Below are positions 40,375 through 49,207 of a stretch of DNA of 64,000 nucleotides, piece after piece. Under the pieces are notes generated by a model. The model saw only the letters and a program-made list of their open reading frames with translations, did not search any database and was not told where the DNA came from. The translations under genes were made by a program, and so were the position numbers. Each line of letters opens with the position of its first letter. Position 1 is the stretch's first letter. Source of the DNA: a virus; IMG/VR virus record IMGVR_UViG_3300029983_000007, positions 186,001 through 250,000 of that record. The stretch is one strand, 5' to 3'.

Positions 40375-40560
40375 TTATTTGGATAATATTGGAGTGTTCA
40401 ATAAAGCATATGATAGTGTAATGACAAATAATATAGTTATAATTATCAATCCAGATATTTTATATGCTGCTGATTTATTACCAAGTTTAATGTTGAATAA
40501 AACTAAAATCATCATTATTACTAAATATAGAATGTTTGTTATAAATATAAATGAATTCAT
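40375..40560 (-). CDS. small membrane protein, 61 aa
   Basis: Two hydrophobic helices (ITNILYLVIMMILVLFNI and GLIIITILFVITLSYALL) around a basic loop GNKSAAYK. Preferred over the antisense 80-codon reading, which has no clear topology. Possibly holin-like by shape only. Confidence 0.5.
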   Translation of the reverse strand: MNSFIFITNILYLVIMMILVLFNIKLGNKSAAYKISGLIIITILFVITLSYALLNTPILSK

Positions 40561-40701
40561 TTATTATCAATTGTTTTTTATTTGTATTTTATTTATTATT
40601 AAAAGTTTATATATTATTTAAAATATGTATATTTAAATAAAAAAATAATTAATGAAACAAAGGTGTTCAAATCGTCTATATTAAAGAAAAAATAATATTA
40701 A

Positions 40702-41886
40702 GTGGTTTCAAAATCTAGTGATTATATTTGGCAATTTGTTTCAAAGGATTTTCAGTATTTAACGCAAATAAAAAAATTAGAATATAAAGGTGTGAACTTA
40801 CAATGCTCATATCTTATCAATATCGTACATGAACTTATTATCAAATATTATTTTAGTAATAATACAGATTCTAAGTTTAAATTATCATCACTCATATTGA
40901 AAAAAAGGTATGGAGAATATTATAATTATTACATAAATTATTTATGTGAGCAAGGATTCATGGTAATGGTTTCTAATTATTGTGTTGGTAAAAAAACTAA
41001 GACATATAAATTAAATATTGATTATACATATGATGTATTAAGATGGAAAAATTATGATACAAAATTATTAAAAAAAATAAATAATAGATACGAAACATCT
41101 ATAACTGAGATGAGTTTTAGCTCTATCCAAGTAGGTATAAGGAGTAAGATAATAGAATCATTAACCAAGATTGATATTGATTATAAAGGAGCTTTAAAAC
41201 TACTTAATGATAGAAGGAATAGTGGTGAGATGTGTGAGCCAAAATATCAAAAGAATTTAATATCAGTTGAAAATATAAATTCAAAAAGTATATATTTTAA
41301 TTTTGATGATTATGGCAGATTTCATACAAATTTTACAATTCTTAAGAAAGAAATTCGTAATCAATATTTAAGTATTGATAATGAGATGATTTCTGAAATT
41401 GATATTAAGAATTCTCAGCCATTATTCTTTGCTGTTCTATTAAAAAAAGAACTGCCACATATAAATGGTGATACTAAAAGGTATTTTGATTTGGTGAAAG
41501 AAGGTTTAATTTATGAAGATATTATTAATAATTCAAAATTAACTGAAAGGTATGAGGCTAAAGAACTTATGTACAAAGTTTTATTTGGTAATAATTTAAA
41601 AACTAATAAAAAATTGAATAAAATATTTCAGAAATTATATCCATCTGTTTATGAGTATATTTTAGAATTTAAAGATAAAAAAAACAATTATAAAGAATTA
41701 TCTCATGAACTTCAAAAAATGGAGAGTGATTTTGTGTTTAATACCGTATTAAAAGAAATTTATGAAACATATCCTGATATTATATTGTTTACTGTTCATG
41801 ATTCAATAGTATGCTCTAATTCTAATTATAATAAAGTTAAAGTAATATTTGATAAACATTTTAAAGAATTGATTAAAAATTTATAA
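40702..41886 (+). CDS. family-A DNA-polymerase-like protein, compact
   Basis: 394 aa, GTG start (an in-frame stop lies just upstream and the next ATG is far inside). GRFHTNFTILK (205-215) resembles the GRxxT segment of Pol I; EIDIKNSQPL (233-242) fits palm motif A, KELMYKVLFG (287-296) the O-helix motif B, and TVHDSIV (364-370) motif C (HD-E/S). No exonuclease domain. It may be a divergent polymerase or primase-polymerase. The N-terminal 190 residues are unassigned. Confidence 0.55.
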   Translation: MVSKSSDYIWQFVSKDFQYLTQIKKLEYKGVNLQCSYLINIVHELIIKYYFSNNTDSKFKLSSLILKKRYGEYYNYYINYLCEQGFMVMVSNYCVGKKTKTYKLNIDYTYDVLRWKNYDTKLLKKINNRYETSITEMSFSSIQVGIRSKIIESLTKIDIDYKGALKLLNDRRNSGEMCEPKYQKNLISVENINSKSIYFNFDDYGRFHTNFTILKKEIRNQYLSIDNEMISEIDIKNSQPLFFAVLLKKELPHINGDTKRYFDLVKEGLIYEDIINNSKLTERYEAKELMYKVLFGNNLKTNKKLNKIFQKLYPSVYEYILEFKDKKNNYKELSHELQKMESDFVFNTVLKEIYETYPDIILFTVHDSIVCSNSNYNKVKVIFDKHFKELIKNL

Positions 41887-41902
41887 TTTTTAATCAATTT
41901 AT

Positions 41903-42568
41903 TTATATGTTAAACTTTTTTGTGTTGTATATCATATTAACACTTTTAAATTCATTGCACAATTCTTCTATTATTTTAAGATTTGATTTTTTCATCAAAT
42001 GATATATAAAATCATATCCTTTATTGTCTTTTATTTCTATATTTGGTTCTTCTTTGAGAAGATTTTTTATCATTTTCAAAGAAACATTGATATCTATTCT
42101 TATCTCTGAATTTTCTGCAACTTTAATTAATGGAGTTCTATTAAAAATGTCTGTTTGTTTATTTAAATCTGTTAAAGGTATTAGTATATGTAAGAAACTC
42201 CAGAATTTATTTATATAATCTGTTGACTGATGTTCTAATCCTTGTAATTTATCTATCATTTTAAACATTGCAGAGTCATTATCAAATGGAAATTTTCCAA
42301 GTTCTGGTGTATAAGAAAATATATTTGAATCTGCTCCTTTATCTAAAAGTATTTTACCAAATTCAAATCCACTGTTATTAATAGCAATTAATAATGGAGT
42401 CCAACCATTATCAATTTCTTGATAATTGATATTCACGTCTGGATGTTCATCAAGAAATTCTATAAATTTTGGTAGCATAAATTGATTTTCATGATAGCAT
42501 AAACTTATAAGCCTTTTTTCGTCCTCATTATTATTTATGATATTTTCAAAATATTTTAAATGCTTCAT
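41903..42568 (-). CDS. ankyrin-repeat protein with both tag A ends, 221 aa
   Basis: MKHLKYFENIINN start and NTKKFNI end. Ankyrin units: NGWTPLLIAINNSGFEFGKI followed by LLDKGAD, and FNRTPLIKVAENS. Last gene of its operon, convergent with the polymerase-like gene, yet KFNI is retained. Confidence 0.82.
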   Translation of the reverse strand: MKHLKYFENIINNNEDEKRLISLCYHENQFMLPKFIEFLDEHPDVNINYQEIDNGWTPLLIAINNSGFEFGKILLDKGADSNIFSYTPELGKFPFDNDSAMFKMIDKLQGLEHQSTDYINKFWSFLHILIPLTDLNKQTDIFNRTPLIKVAENSEIRIDINVSLKMIKNLLKEEPNIEIKDNKGYDFIYHLMKKSNLKIIEELCNEFKSVNMIYNTKKFNI

Positions 42569-42569
42569 A

Positions 42570-43043
42570 TTATAAGTTAAATTTGTTTGTTGTGTTTTTA
42601 AACTCCCAATCTACTATCCATTTATCAAGTTCAACTTCTTCGTTCAATTCACAATAAACTAAATCAATTTTTATTGATCTATTTCTAGCACAGAACGCCT
42701 CATATAAGTCATTAAGATTATCCATTGCACTAAATTCTCTTAACATATCGTTATTGAATTTATCATCATCTCCATGATTATGATATACTTCATATATTAA
42801 ATTTTTAAGATGAATAAATCCTTGAAGTTCATTATTACAAAGATATACTTCTGGATTATCATTATTATCATTACTTATAATTGTGCAATAATTACTCCAT
42901 TCCTCATTATTTATTTCTTCAAATATTTTAGTGTATTTTCCATTATTATAAGTTAAATTTTGACAAGTCATTTCTTCTTTGTTTAGCATTTGTATATGAT
43001 TGCTTACCTTGTTCATCTCCACCTTGTCTTTTATTTTTATCAA
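42570..43043 (-). CDS. tag-A protein with displaced start, 157 aa or shorter
   Basis: Ends NTTNKFNL. The expected tag A start appears as GKYTKIFEEINN at about residue 34, directly after the upstream gene's stop, but its ATG (42944-42942) is out of frame with the body. Either translation begins further upstream, overlapping the neighbour by 98 nt, or a small indel has damaged the start. Confidence 0.65.
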   Translation of the reverse strand: MIKIKDKVEMNKVSNHIQMLNKEEMTCQNLTYNNGKYTKIFEEINNEEWSNYCTIISNDNNDNPEVYLCNNELQGFIHLKNLIYEVYHNHGDDDKFNNDMLREFSAMDNLNDLYEAFCARNRSIKIDLVYCELNEEVELDKWIVDWEFKNTTNKFNL

Positions 43044-43410
43044 TCAAACCTACTAGCCAAGATTCCATTGAACTTGAACTTTTACCTTCAATATCTTCTC
43101 TTGCTTCTTTTGGTAGCCATATATTATACATTTTTATTTCTGGTTGAAATCTTGATCTTATTTCTAAACCTGCCATTGATGATAGACTATGAAGATCTGG
43201 TGTAATTCTAACCATATTTTCAATATCTAACTCCTTTTTGTATAATCCTCCTTTTGTTTCTTTAAATTTGTCTGATGCAAGGAAAACATAAAAATCGTGT
43301 GTTTCATAGTCAGGATTTTCACTTAATAAATCTCCTAGAATGTCAACTTTTTCTTGTTCTTTCTTAATCTGTTCTTCATCTTTAGCTTCGTAAGTTTTCA
43401 TGTGTTTCAT
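42946..43410 (-). CDS. tag-A protein, 154 aa
   Basis: MKHMKTYEAKDEEQIKKEQEK helical start, DLHSLSSMAGLEIRSRFQPE middle, a polar Lys/Gln-rich tail and DLSKFNL. Fold unrecognised. Confidence 0.75.
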   Translation of the reverse strand: MKHMKTYEAKDEEQIKKEQEKVDILGDLLSENPDYETHDFYVFLASDKFKETKGGLYKKELDIENMVRITPDLHSLSSMAGLEIRSRFQPEIKMYNIWLPKEAREDIEGKSSSSMESWLVGLIDKNKRQGGDEQGKQSYTNAKQRRNDLSKFNL

Positions 43411-43428
43411 ATTTTTAATTTGTTTATT

Positions 43429-43842
43429 TTATATGTTAAATTTATCTAAATTTATAAACATAGATACATCTATATTATCTGATAATGAATCATAAATTTT
43501 TTTTATAAGTTTTAAACTAATTCCATTTGGAATGCCAGAAAACTCATGTTTTTTCAATGATTTCATTGTTTTAAGTACTAAGTTATTTTTAATAATATAG
43601 TCTTTAATATTAATATTAAGAGGAGTAAATTTCAACCAATTTGTCCATTCAATTAAATAATAAAAATCTTTTGTGTTTCTATTATCATGAAATAATAAAA
43701 ATACTAAATTATATTTTGAATTCTTATTGTCACCTATGTAACAGCAAATTGTTTCATCTTGTATATACATTTGTCCTGGTATCAAATTTGGATATCCAAT
43801 CATATTGTCATACTTGTTTTCAAATTCTTTAATATGTATCAT
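43429..43842 (-). CDS. tag-A protein, 137 aa
   Basis: MIHIKEFENKYDNMIGYPNLIPGQMYIQDETICCYIGDN, a PGxxY beta start like small barrel proteins, then a helical second half ending NLDKFNI. ATGA overlap with the upstream gene. Confidence 0.75.
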   Translation of the reverse strand: MIHIKEFENKYDNMIGYPNLIPGQMYIQDETICCYIGDNKNSKYNLVFLLFHDNRNTKDFYYLIEWTNWLKFTPLNINIKDYIIKNNLVLKTMKSLKKHEFSGIPNGISLKLIKKIYDSLSDNIDVSMFINLDKFNI

Positions 43843-44186
43843 ATATTAAATTTTTTTGATAATAATGCTATTTCAATATCTTCTTTGTTTTCAGAATTCA
43901 CTATTATTGTTCCATACCTGGTTCTTTTGAATATTTTACCAGTTTCTTCATCAAATCTAAACCATGGGTGCTGTATTTCATATGGTACATTTTCATACTC
44001 TATAGATACGTTATCAAATATTTTCTTAGGATCTTCTATTTCTATAATTCTACCGATATTATTATTTATAAAATACATAAATTCTTTTGAACCCATACCT
44101 CTGTATCCATGAATATTAGCTAATGCATAATCTCCAATTTTTATATCCTTTTTATTGTAATTTTCAACTGATTTTAAGTGTTTCAT
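43839..44186 (-). CDS. small tag-A protein, GDY family, 115 aa
   Basis: MKHLKSVENYNKKDIKIGDYALANI, NNNIGRIIEIED, SIEYENVPYEIQHPWF and LLSKKFNI: all GDY-family landmarks. ATGA overlaps at both ends. Confidence 0.82.
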   Translation of the reverse strand: MKHLKSVENYNKKDIKIGDYALANIHGYRGMGSKEFMYFINNNIGRIIEIEDPKKIFDNVSIEYENVPYEIQHPWFRFDEETGKIFKRTRYGTIIVNSENKEDIEIALLSKKFNI

Positions 44187-44641
44187 AAGTTAAATTTTTC
44201 TGCTTTTAATGTTGCATTAAAACTATCTTCTAAATTAGTCAATAATGACTCTATTTCATTTGATGGTATAATATAGTTACAATATCCATGTGTAGAATTA
44301 TCTATTATATAATTATAAAATATTGTTTTTATCAAATCAAATAGTATATAGTCGTTTGCTGTTTTGCTTTGTATTACAGTAGCTAATCTATAGTTATTGT
44401 CATAATCTAAATTTAATACAATTTCAAATAAACAATAAGAATAATAAGAATAATCTATAATTATCTTATCATGAGAATCAACTTTCATCTTTAGTGTTGT
44501 TTTATTCTCTTCTGTGATATCTAATTTTTTAATTAATGATAACAGTTTTTTAAATCTATCACCTATATTATATAATGTATTATTTAATGTTTTTAAATCT
44601 CCATTTTTGACTACTTTTTTATATCTGTGAATATATTTCAT
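44183..44641 (-). CDS. tag-A protein, 152 aa
   Basis: Start placed at 44641 (MKYIHRYKKVVKNGD), one nucleotide after the upstream stop, rather than at 44668, which would lie inside the neighbour. Body helical, then beta (KVDSHDKIIIDYSYYSY), end LKAEKFNL. Confidence 0.75.
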   Translation of the reverse strand: MKYIHRYKKVVKNGDLKTLNNTLYNIGDRFKKLLSLIKKLDITEENKTTLKMKVDSHDKIIIDYSYYSYCLFEIVLNLDYDNNYRLATVIQSKTANDYILFDLIKTIFYNYIIDNSTHGYCNYIIPSNEIESLLTNLEDSFNATLKAEKFNL

Positions 44642-44642
44642 A

Positions 44643-44924
44643 TTATAAATTAAATTTATTTGAATCAATATATACTCTCAATTCATCTTCACTATCAGAC
44701 CAATATTTTAGTTCTGACATTGGAAATTCCGCAGTACATCCTATTGATTTACAATATATTAAAAAATGAGATTCATCTACAATAGAATCAATTTTAAATA
44801 TGCTACTTTTTGATTCTTCGTAAAAATCTAGATTGCTTGTTATATATCGTTCAGATTTTATTATTACATAATCTCCTTCTTTTGGATATGTGTGAACCAT
44901 TTCATATGTTTTAAGATATTTCAT
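44643..44924 (-). CDS. small tag-A protein, GDY-like, 93 aa
   Basis: MKYLKTYEMVHTYPKEGDYVIIKSER, SSIFKIDSIVDES, then WSDSEDELRVYIDSNKFNL. A shortened GDY relative lacking the YENVP segment. Confidence 0.8.
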   Translation of the reverse strand: MKYLKTYEMVHTYPKEGDYVIIKSERYITSNLDFYEESKSSIFKIDSIVDESHFLIYCKSIGCTAEFPMSELKYWSDSEDELRVYIDSNKFNL

Positions 44925-45251
44925 TTAAATGTTAAATTTTTTTGACAATAATAATGCTTCCAAATCTTCTTTATATTTAGATTCATGAGTGATTTCATAA
45001 TTTCTAGTACTATAGGTACTATCTTTTCCTAATATGACATTAAAAGGTATTATTTCTTTATCATATTGTACTTTTATTGAGTTTTCATTTCCTATCGGAT
45101 TTATATGTATTGCAACTATTTGTCCAATATTATTATTAAAAAATTTTCTTTCATTAGGAGTAACAGAACAAGGATATATTATTACATAATTTCCTATTCT
45201 TTCTTTTTCCTCTGATGTTAATTGTTTTTCAAATGATTTTAAATATCTCAT
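44925..45251 (-). CDS. small tag-A protein, GDY family, 108 aa
   Basis: Start at 45251 (MRYLKSFEKQLTSEEKERIG), overlapping the upstream stop by ATGA; the frame is open to 45287 but the shorter start gives the tag. NNNIGQIVAIH and LLSKKFNI are present. Confidence 0.8.
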   Translation of the reverse strand: MRYLKSFEKQLTSEEKERIGNYVIIYPCSVTPNERKFFNNNIGQIVAIHINPIGNENSIKVQYDKEIIPFNVILGKDSTYSTRNYEITHESKYKEDLEALLLSKKFNI

Positions 45252-46108
45252 AAATCCATCAATCTGTTTGTGTAAAGATAATAACAAAAAGCAGTAAATA
45301 TCTTATCTCTTGAATAATTTTCAACTAAAATAGGAATATTTAAATATTCTTTATATTTATCAGATATACCATCTTCAAAATTAACTATAAAATCATCAAA
45401 TATGGTGAGTGAATTGTCCATTATAATCTTAGAATAAATTTTATAAGGATCTTTATCTTTTGACTTTTGTTTAAATTCATCTGCTGTTTTTGCTCTTTCT
45501 ACATTTATAAATAATATTTCACGAATTTCATCTGCACTTATATTTGATTGAACATTTTTTAAATGATTTACAATAATATCTGATATAATATTTGCTTTTT
45601 TGCCATACATATTTTTAACAATTCTTGTGAAGTTTTCTGCAAAATCTATTTTAAATTGATTTGTGAATTTATCGAATTCTACTTCAGACTTTTTTATTTT
45701 TCTTTCTGCTGAATAGTCAGATAACCAACCACCTGATACAATAACATATGATTTACATCCCCTTTTAATTTTACTTAAAATATCAGTTATTGTTGTTTTT
45801 ACTCTATCTACTTTTTTCCAATCTTCGTTTCCAAAATCATCTCTTTCTATCAATTCAAATGTTTCAATATAATATTCTGATTCATGTGAGAATGACACAA
45901 ATATTTTATCCTTGCAAATGGATATTATCAAATTATTTGTTGGTTCTGTTAAATATTTGATTATTTCTTTTTTAACTTTCAATGATTTCCATTCTGCATC
46001 ACTTGAAATTTCATAATTTCTTTGCATACTTTTCATTACAGAATTTGGTACTCCTATATTAGTAAGAGATGTCTTTTCGAAAATTTTATATGTTTTTATG
46101 TGTATCAT
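45248..46108 (-). CDS. tag-A (N-terminal) protein, 286 aa
   Basis: MIHIKTYKIFEKTSLTNIG start; central YVIVSGGWLSDYSAERKIKKSE followed by a helical domain; end LYTNRLMDL without KFNI. Largest tag-A protein in this operon. No family recognised. Confidence 0.75.
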   Translation of the reverse strand: MIHIKTYKIFEKTSLTNIGVPNSVMKSMQRNYEISSDAEWKSLKVKKEIIKYLTEPTNNLIISICKDKIFVSFSHESEYYIETFELIERDDFGNEDWKKVDRVKTTITDILSKIKRGCKSYVIVSGGWLSDYSAERKIKKSEVEFDKFTNQFKIDFAENFTRIVKNMYGKKANIISDIIVNHLKNVQSNISADEIREILFINVERAKTADEFKQKSKDKDPYKIYSKIIMDNSLTIFDDFIVNFEDGISDKYKEYLNIPILVENYSRDKIFTAFCYYLYTNRLMDL

Positions 46109-46485
46109 ATGTTAAATTTATTTGTATCAAGTTTTATTTTTAAAATTTCTTTATTTTTATCGAATGAAATTTCATTGTTAATACTCTGTATATTAAAATC
46201 AACTGTGAATGTTGCAATTGCATAGTTTTCATTATAATTAAATTTTCTAAATTTAGATAATATATTTTTTGGTATATTATCATATTTAATATGTAAAATC
46301 CAAATGTTATTCAAGCATTCACATTTATTTATCATTACACCTATATTATTGTCAATGAAATTTTTTGCGTCATCAGTATATATAGTTGTATGGTCTTCAT
46401 CTAAATATTTAGATGATATTATAATATAATTATTATAATTTGGTATTTCATTTTTATTCTCAAATATTTTAAAAATTGTAATCAT
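46105..46485 (-). CDS. small tag-A protein, GDY family, 126 aa
   Basis: MITIFKIFENKNEIPNYNNYIIISSKY, NNIGVMINKCECL, HIKYDNIPKNIL, KLDTNKFNI. First gene of the 46.5-41.9 kb minus operon. The 130 bp before it hold only AT-rich DNA with (AT)n runs. Confidence 0.8.
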   Translation of the reverse strand: MITIFKIFENKNEIPNYNNYIIISSKYLDEDHTTIYTDDAKNFIDNNIGVMINKCECLNNIWILHIKYDNIPKNILSKFRKFNYNENYAIATFTVDFNIQSINNEISFDKNKEILKIKLDTNKFNI

Positions 46486-46619
46486 AAAAAATTAATTTTC
46501 AATTTTAATATATATATATATATTAAATTTGAAAGTAGAATTTTTAAAATTAATTAATTAAAAAATCATTTTTTTTATTTAATATATAATACAAATAATA
46601 AAAAAAACAAATTAAAAAT

Positions 46620-46982
46620 ATGAAAAGAACGAAAATTATAGATGGCGCATTTTTTAGCTACCAACCAACTGGAAACACAGCACCTTGGGGTGAAGGATAT
46701 GAATTTCATGATGATGAATCAGAAATTTTAAATTATCCAGGTTTTGAAATAACAGGTATGAGAACTATTACAGATCATTTTATTACAGGAACTACTACAT
46801 TAGTTGATAATGATGTTTATGTTGATTACAAATATTTGTCTGGTGTTACTGTTGTAACAGGTACTGTTAGTATTTATGAATACCCTACAACAACTACAAC
46901 AACTACAACTGTTGTGCCAACAACTACAACAACTACAACTGTTGCGCCAACAACTACAACTACTACGACTGTTGCACCATAA
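46620..46982 (+). CDS. Thr-rich structural-type protein, 120 aa
   Basis: An 85-residue beta domain (GYEFHDDESEILNYPGFEI; TVVTGTVSIYEY) followed by three repeats of seven Thr plus V[VA]P. The same Thr-run linkers occur in the large Hint protein at 49.2 kb, so both are probably virion surface proteins. The repeat codons (ACT/ACA) form an imperfect microsatellite. Confidence 0.72.
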   Translation: MKRTKIIDGAFFSYQPTGNTAPWGEGYEFHDDESEILNYPGFEITGMRTITDHFITGTTTLVDNDVYVDYKYLSGVTVVTGTVSIYEYPTTTTTTTTVVPTTTTTTTVAPTTTTTTTVAP

Positions 46983-47044
46983 ATTAGTTAAATAGGTTTT
47001 TGATATAATGTAACTAAAAATATTAATATATAAAAGAAAACGTT

Positions 47045-47284
47045 ATGTTAGAAAAAATCAAATTATTTTTTAAAAAAGTTGGAGAGGTATCTGTATCTTT
47101 GTTTAATAAGTTTATAATATGGTTTAAGACAAATTGGTTTATGATTGTTAATTATATCATAATAGTGGTATCTTATTCTATTATTTATGGTAATGATGCT
47201 GCTATTTTTGCTGAAACTTTATTAGGACTTTGGATATTTGTTTCAATTGCTTATGGAGGATATAAAATATTCATTAAGAAATAA
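47045..47284 (+). CDS. small membrane protein, 79 aa
   Basis: Amphipathic basic start (KIKLFFKKVGEVSVSLFNKF), then two transmembrane helices (FMIVNYIIIVVSYSIIYG; LLGLWIFVSIAYGGYKIFI). A holin-like shape, placed near structural genes; no further proof. Confidence 0.7.
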   Translation: MLEKIKLFFKKVGEVSVSLFNKFIIWFKTNWFMIVNYIIIVVSYSIIYGNDAAIFAETLLGLWIFVSIAYGGYKIFIKK

Positions 47285-47319
47285 AAAAAAGCCACTGAAT
47301 TTTATTCAGTGGCTTTTTT
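47285..47319. terminator. bidirectional terminator
   Basis: AAAAAAGCCACTGAA / TTCAGTGGCTTTTTT, 15-bp stem between convergent genes. Confidence 0.88.
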
Positions 47320-47339
47320 ATAATTAATATAACTATATT

Positions 47340-48311
47340 TTATTCTTCACTATCAATATCAAAGAAATTATTAGCATCATCATCATCTCCTCCAAAAGTA
47401 TCTTCGTTGTTTTTAACATTTTTTGATTCTTTTGTTGAAACATTGTCATTAGATGAGCTTTCTGCTTCTTTTTTAGCAAAAGATGTTTCATTACCAGAAA
47501 TAATGTCAAGTATTTGAGATACTTTATATTTATCTTCAGCTAACCATTCTTTTGGTTGATGATCTTCAAGATCTACTGTACGTTCTTTCAAAAACGACAT
47601 AACTTTTTCTTTAACTTTAGGATTTGTGATTTTATTCTTTCCTGTTTTTTCGTCAATTTCAACTGGAACCTTAGCTAATCCCTTTGGTGTCATAATTTTG
47701 ATAGGAGATACTTCTAAGAAAGTACTTGAGTCATAATTAGGATATTCACCAAGTTGCTTCATAACCAATTTAAAATCCCTTCCGTTTGCGAGATCGAAAA
47801 CATTGCATGGATCACCAGAAATACCATCTTTTTGATCTTTGATTTTTTCTTTGATTTTGTAACCATAAGGATAGATTAAAATCTTACCTTCTGCATCACG
47901 ATTTTGTTCATCTTCAACAACTAAAATATAAGAATAATATTTAGTACTTCTACTAATTAATTCTGCTTTTTCAACTTCAGATGCGTTTTTTGAGTTCTTC
48001 AATTTCCAATACATTGTACAGATATCACATTTGTCTGTGAAATTTTTCATACAATCATAGTAACCTTGAAGTTCTGGATGATTTTTAAAATCAACATAGT
48101 GTTGATGTTTTTCGATTGCAGATAATGATACTTTACCATCTTTTGTAAGATTAGGTAAAAACCTAATGGTTGCAACATAACCTTTCTTTTTGTCAGTAAT
48201 TTTTGGACGATAAATACCATCTAAACTACCACCTTTTTTTTCTAGAAAATCTAGTGTTTCGCTTTGTGCGTCAATTGAGTCGAATAAATCGACATTTTCA
48301 AATTCTTTCAT
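47340..48311 (-). CDS. gp32-like single-stranded DNA-binding protein
   Basis: 323 aa. Core order as in T4 gp32: basic N-terminus, ATIRFLPN (48-54), HQHY (His71) with Cys87, Cys95 and Cys98 as the likely zinc ligands (DKCDICTMYWKLK), YYSYILVVEDEQNRDAEGKI, and FKLVMKQLGEYPNYDSSTF. The tail is Ser/Lys-rich then strongly acidic (GGDDDDANNFFDIDSEE), used in gp32 to recruit replication partners. Coats ssDNA in replication and recombination. Confidence 0.92.
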   Translation of the reverse strand: MKEFENVDLFDSIDAQSETLDFLEKKGGSLDGIYRPKITDKKKGYVATIRFLPNLTKDGKVSLSAIEKHQHYVDFKNHPELQGYYDCMKNFTDKCDICTMYWKLKNSKNASEVEKAELISRSTKYYSYILVVEDEQNRDAEGKILIYPYGYKIKEKIKDQKDGISGDPCNVFDLANGRDFKLVMKQLGEYPNYDSSTFLEVSPIKIMTPKGLAKVPVEIDEKTGKNKITNPKVKEKVMSFLKERTVDLEDHQPKEWLAEDKYKVSQILDIISGNETSFAKKEAESSSNDNVSTKESKNVKNNEDTFGGDDDDANNFFDIDSEE

Positions 48312-48415
48312 GCCTTTAATTTTTTTTTTTATAGCCTTTTAGCTTTAAATATTCCAAACCTATTAAAGTTTGAAACATTTATAATTTATATATGAGAATA
48401 TATAAAAAGTTTGAT

Positions 48416-48760
48416 TTAATTTTTAAAAATATATTTAATCCAAGAAAAACATTTCCTATTTTTTAAATAATTTGAATTTTTACTATTTGAATAAGCTTCT
48501 CTTTCAAATGATATATTTCTGTATGCATCTTTATAAAAAAACATCTTTATGAACCATTCAATTAAATAGAACAAATAAAATATTATTATTAACATTTCTA
48601 TTTGTTGTCTCCAATGAATTTTTTCATGATCAATTGTGTCTTTATCTTCAATGTTTTTAACAAAAATACCAAATGGACATAGTGTTATTCCAACAACGTT
48701 ATTTCCTATTAAATGTATTAAAAATTTTGTAAATAGTTTAATTTTTGGTTCAAAAATCAT
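48416..48760 (-). CDS. membrane protein with HExxH motif, 114 aa
   Basis: IDHEKIHWRQQIEML (His45-Glu-x-x-His49) is a zinc-metallopeptidase signature, followed by a transmembrane helix (IIIFYLFYLIEWFIKMFF) and an Glu-containing segment SFEREAYSN that could supply the third ligand. Small for a protease; it may be a lysis or envelope protein. Confidence 0.65.
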   Translation of the reverse strand: MIFEPKIKLFTKFLIHLIGNNVVGITLCPFGIFVKNIEDKDTIDHEKIHWRQQIEMLIIIFYLFYLIEWFIKMFFYKDAYRNISFEREAYSNSKNSNYLKNRKCFSWIKYIFKN

Positions 48761-48769
48761 AATTATTGA

Positions 48770-49132
48770 TTAAATTAAAAAAATGTTTATACTCATCTCT
48801 TTATCTTTATTATAAATATCATCATAATTATATCCAAGAGATTCAAGTTTTATTGATAACATATTTTTTAAATTGTATAAATTAAATATCCAAAAGTTTG
48901 AATAAAACGAATCATATTCATCATAATTAAATATGTCAACATTCTCAATTTCTTTTAGTGTTTGTTCTAAAAAGTCAACACAGAATTCATCATATGAATA
49001 TTGATATTTTATTTCATTATCATACAATTCTTTGTTAATTAAGCATATGGTGTTTTTATATGACTTGTAATCCTCAACAAATGAATTAACTAATGCTTCT
49101 TTTATTACCTTTTTTCTTTCATAAATTCTCAT
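48770..49132 (-). CDS. hypothetical protein, 120 aa
   Basis: Start at 49132 (MRIYERKKVIKEALVNSFVED) is preferred to 49198, whose first 22 codons are low-complexity AT sequence. Helical, acidic, with repeated NVDIFNYDEYDSF. Unrecognised. Confidence 0.65.
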   Translation of the reverse strand: MRIYERKKVIKEALVNSFVEDYKSYKNTICLINKELYDNEIKYQYSYDEFCVDFLEQTLKEIENVDIFNYDEYDSFYSNFWIFNLYNLKNMLSIKLESLGYNYDDIYNKDKEMSINIFLI

Positions 49133-49207
49133 ATTTTTATATATTATTATTTTTATTTGTAAGTTGGTAATTTTTATATATAATAATGAAAAAAGCATCT
49201 AAATTAA

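Noticed and set aside
40379-40621. Plus-strand 80-codon reading frame opposite the 61-aa membrane protein
   Set aside because: No clear topology or neighbour coupling; the antisense reading gives two clean membrane helices.
46500-46600. (AT)n tract as a dedicated promoter
   Set aside because: The tract is simple AT repeat in an AT-rich genome; no consensus elements at proper spacing were found.
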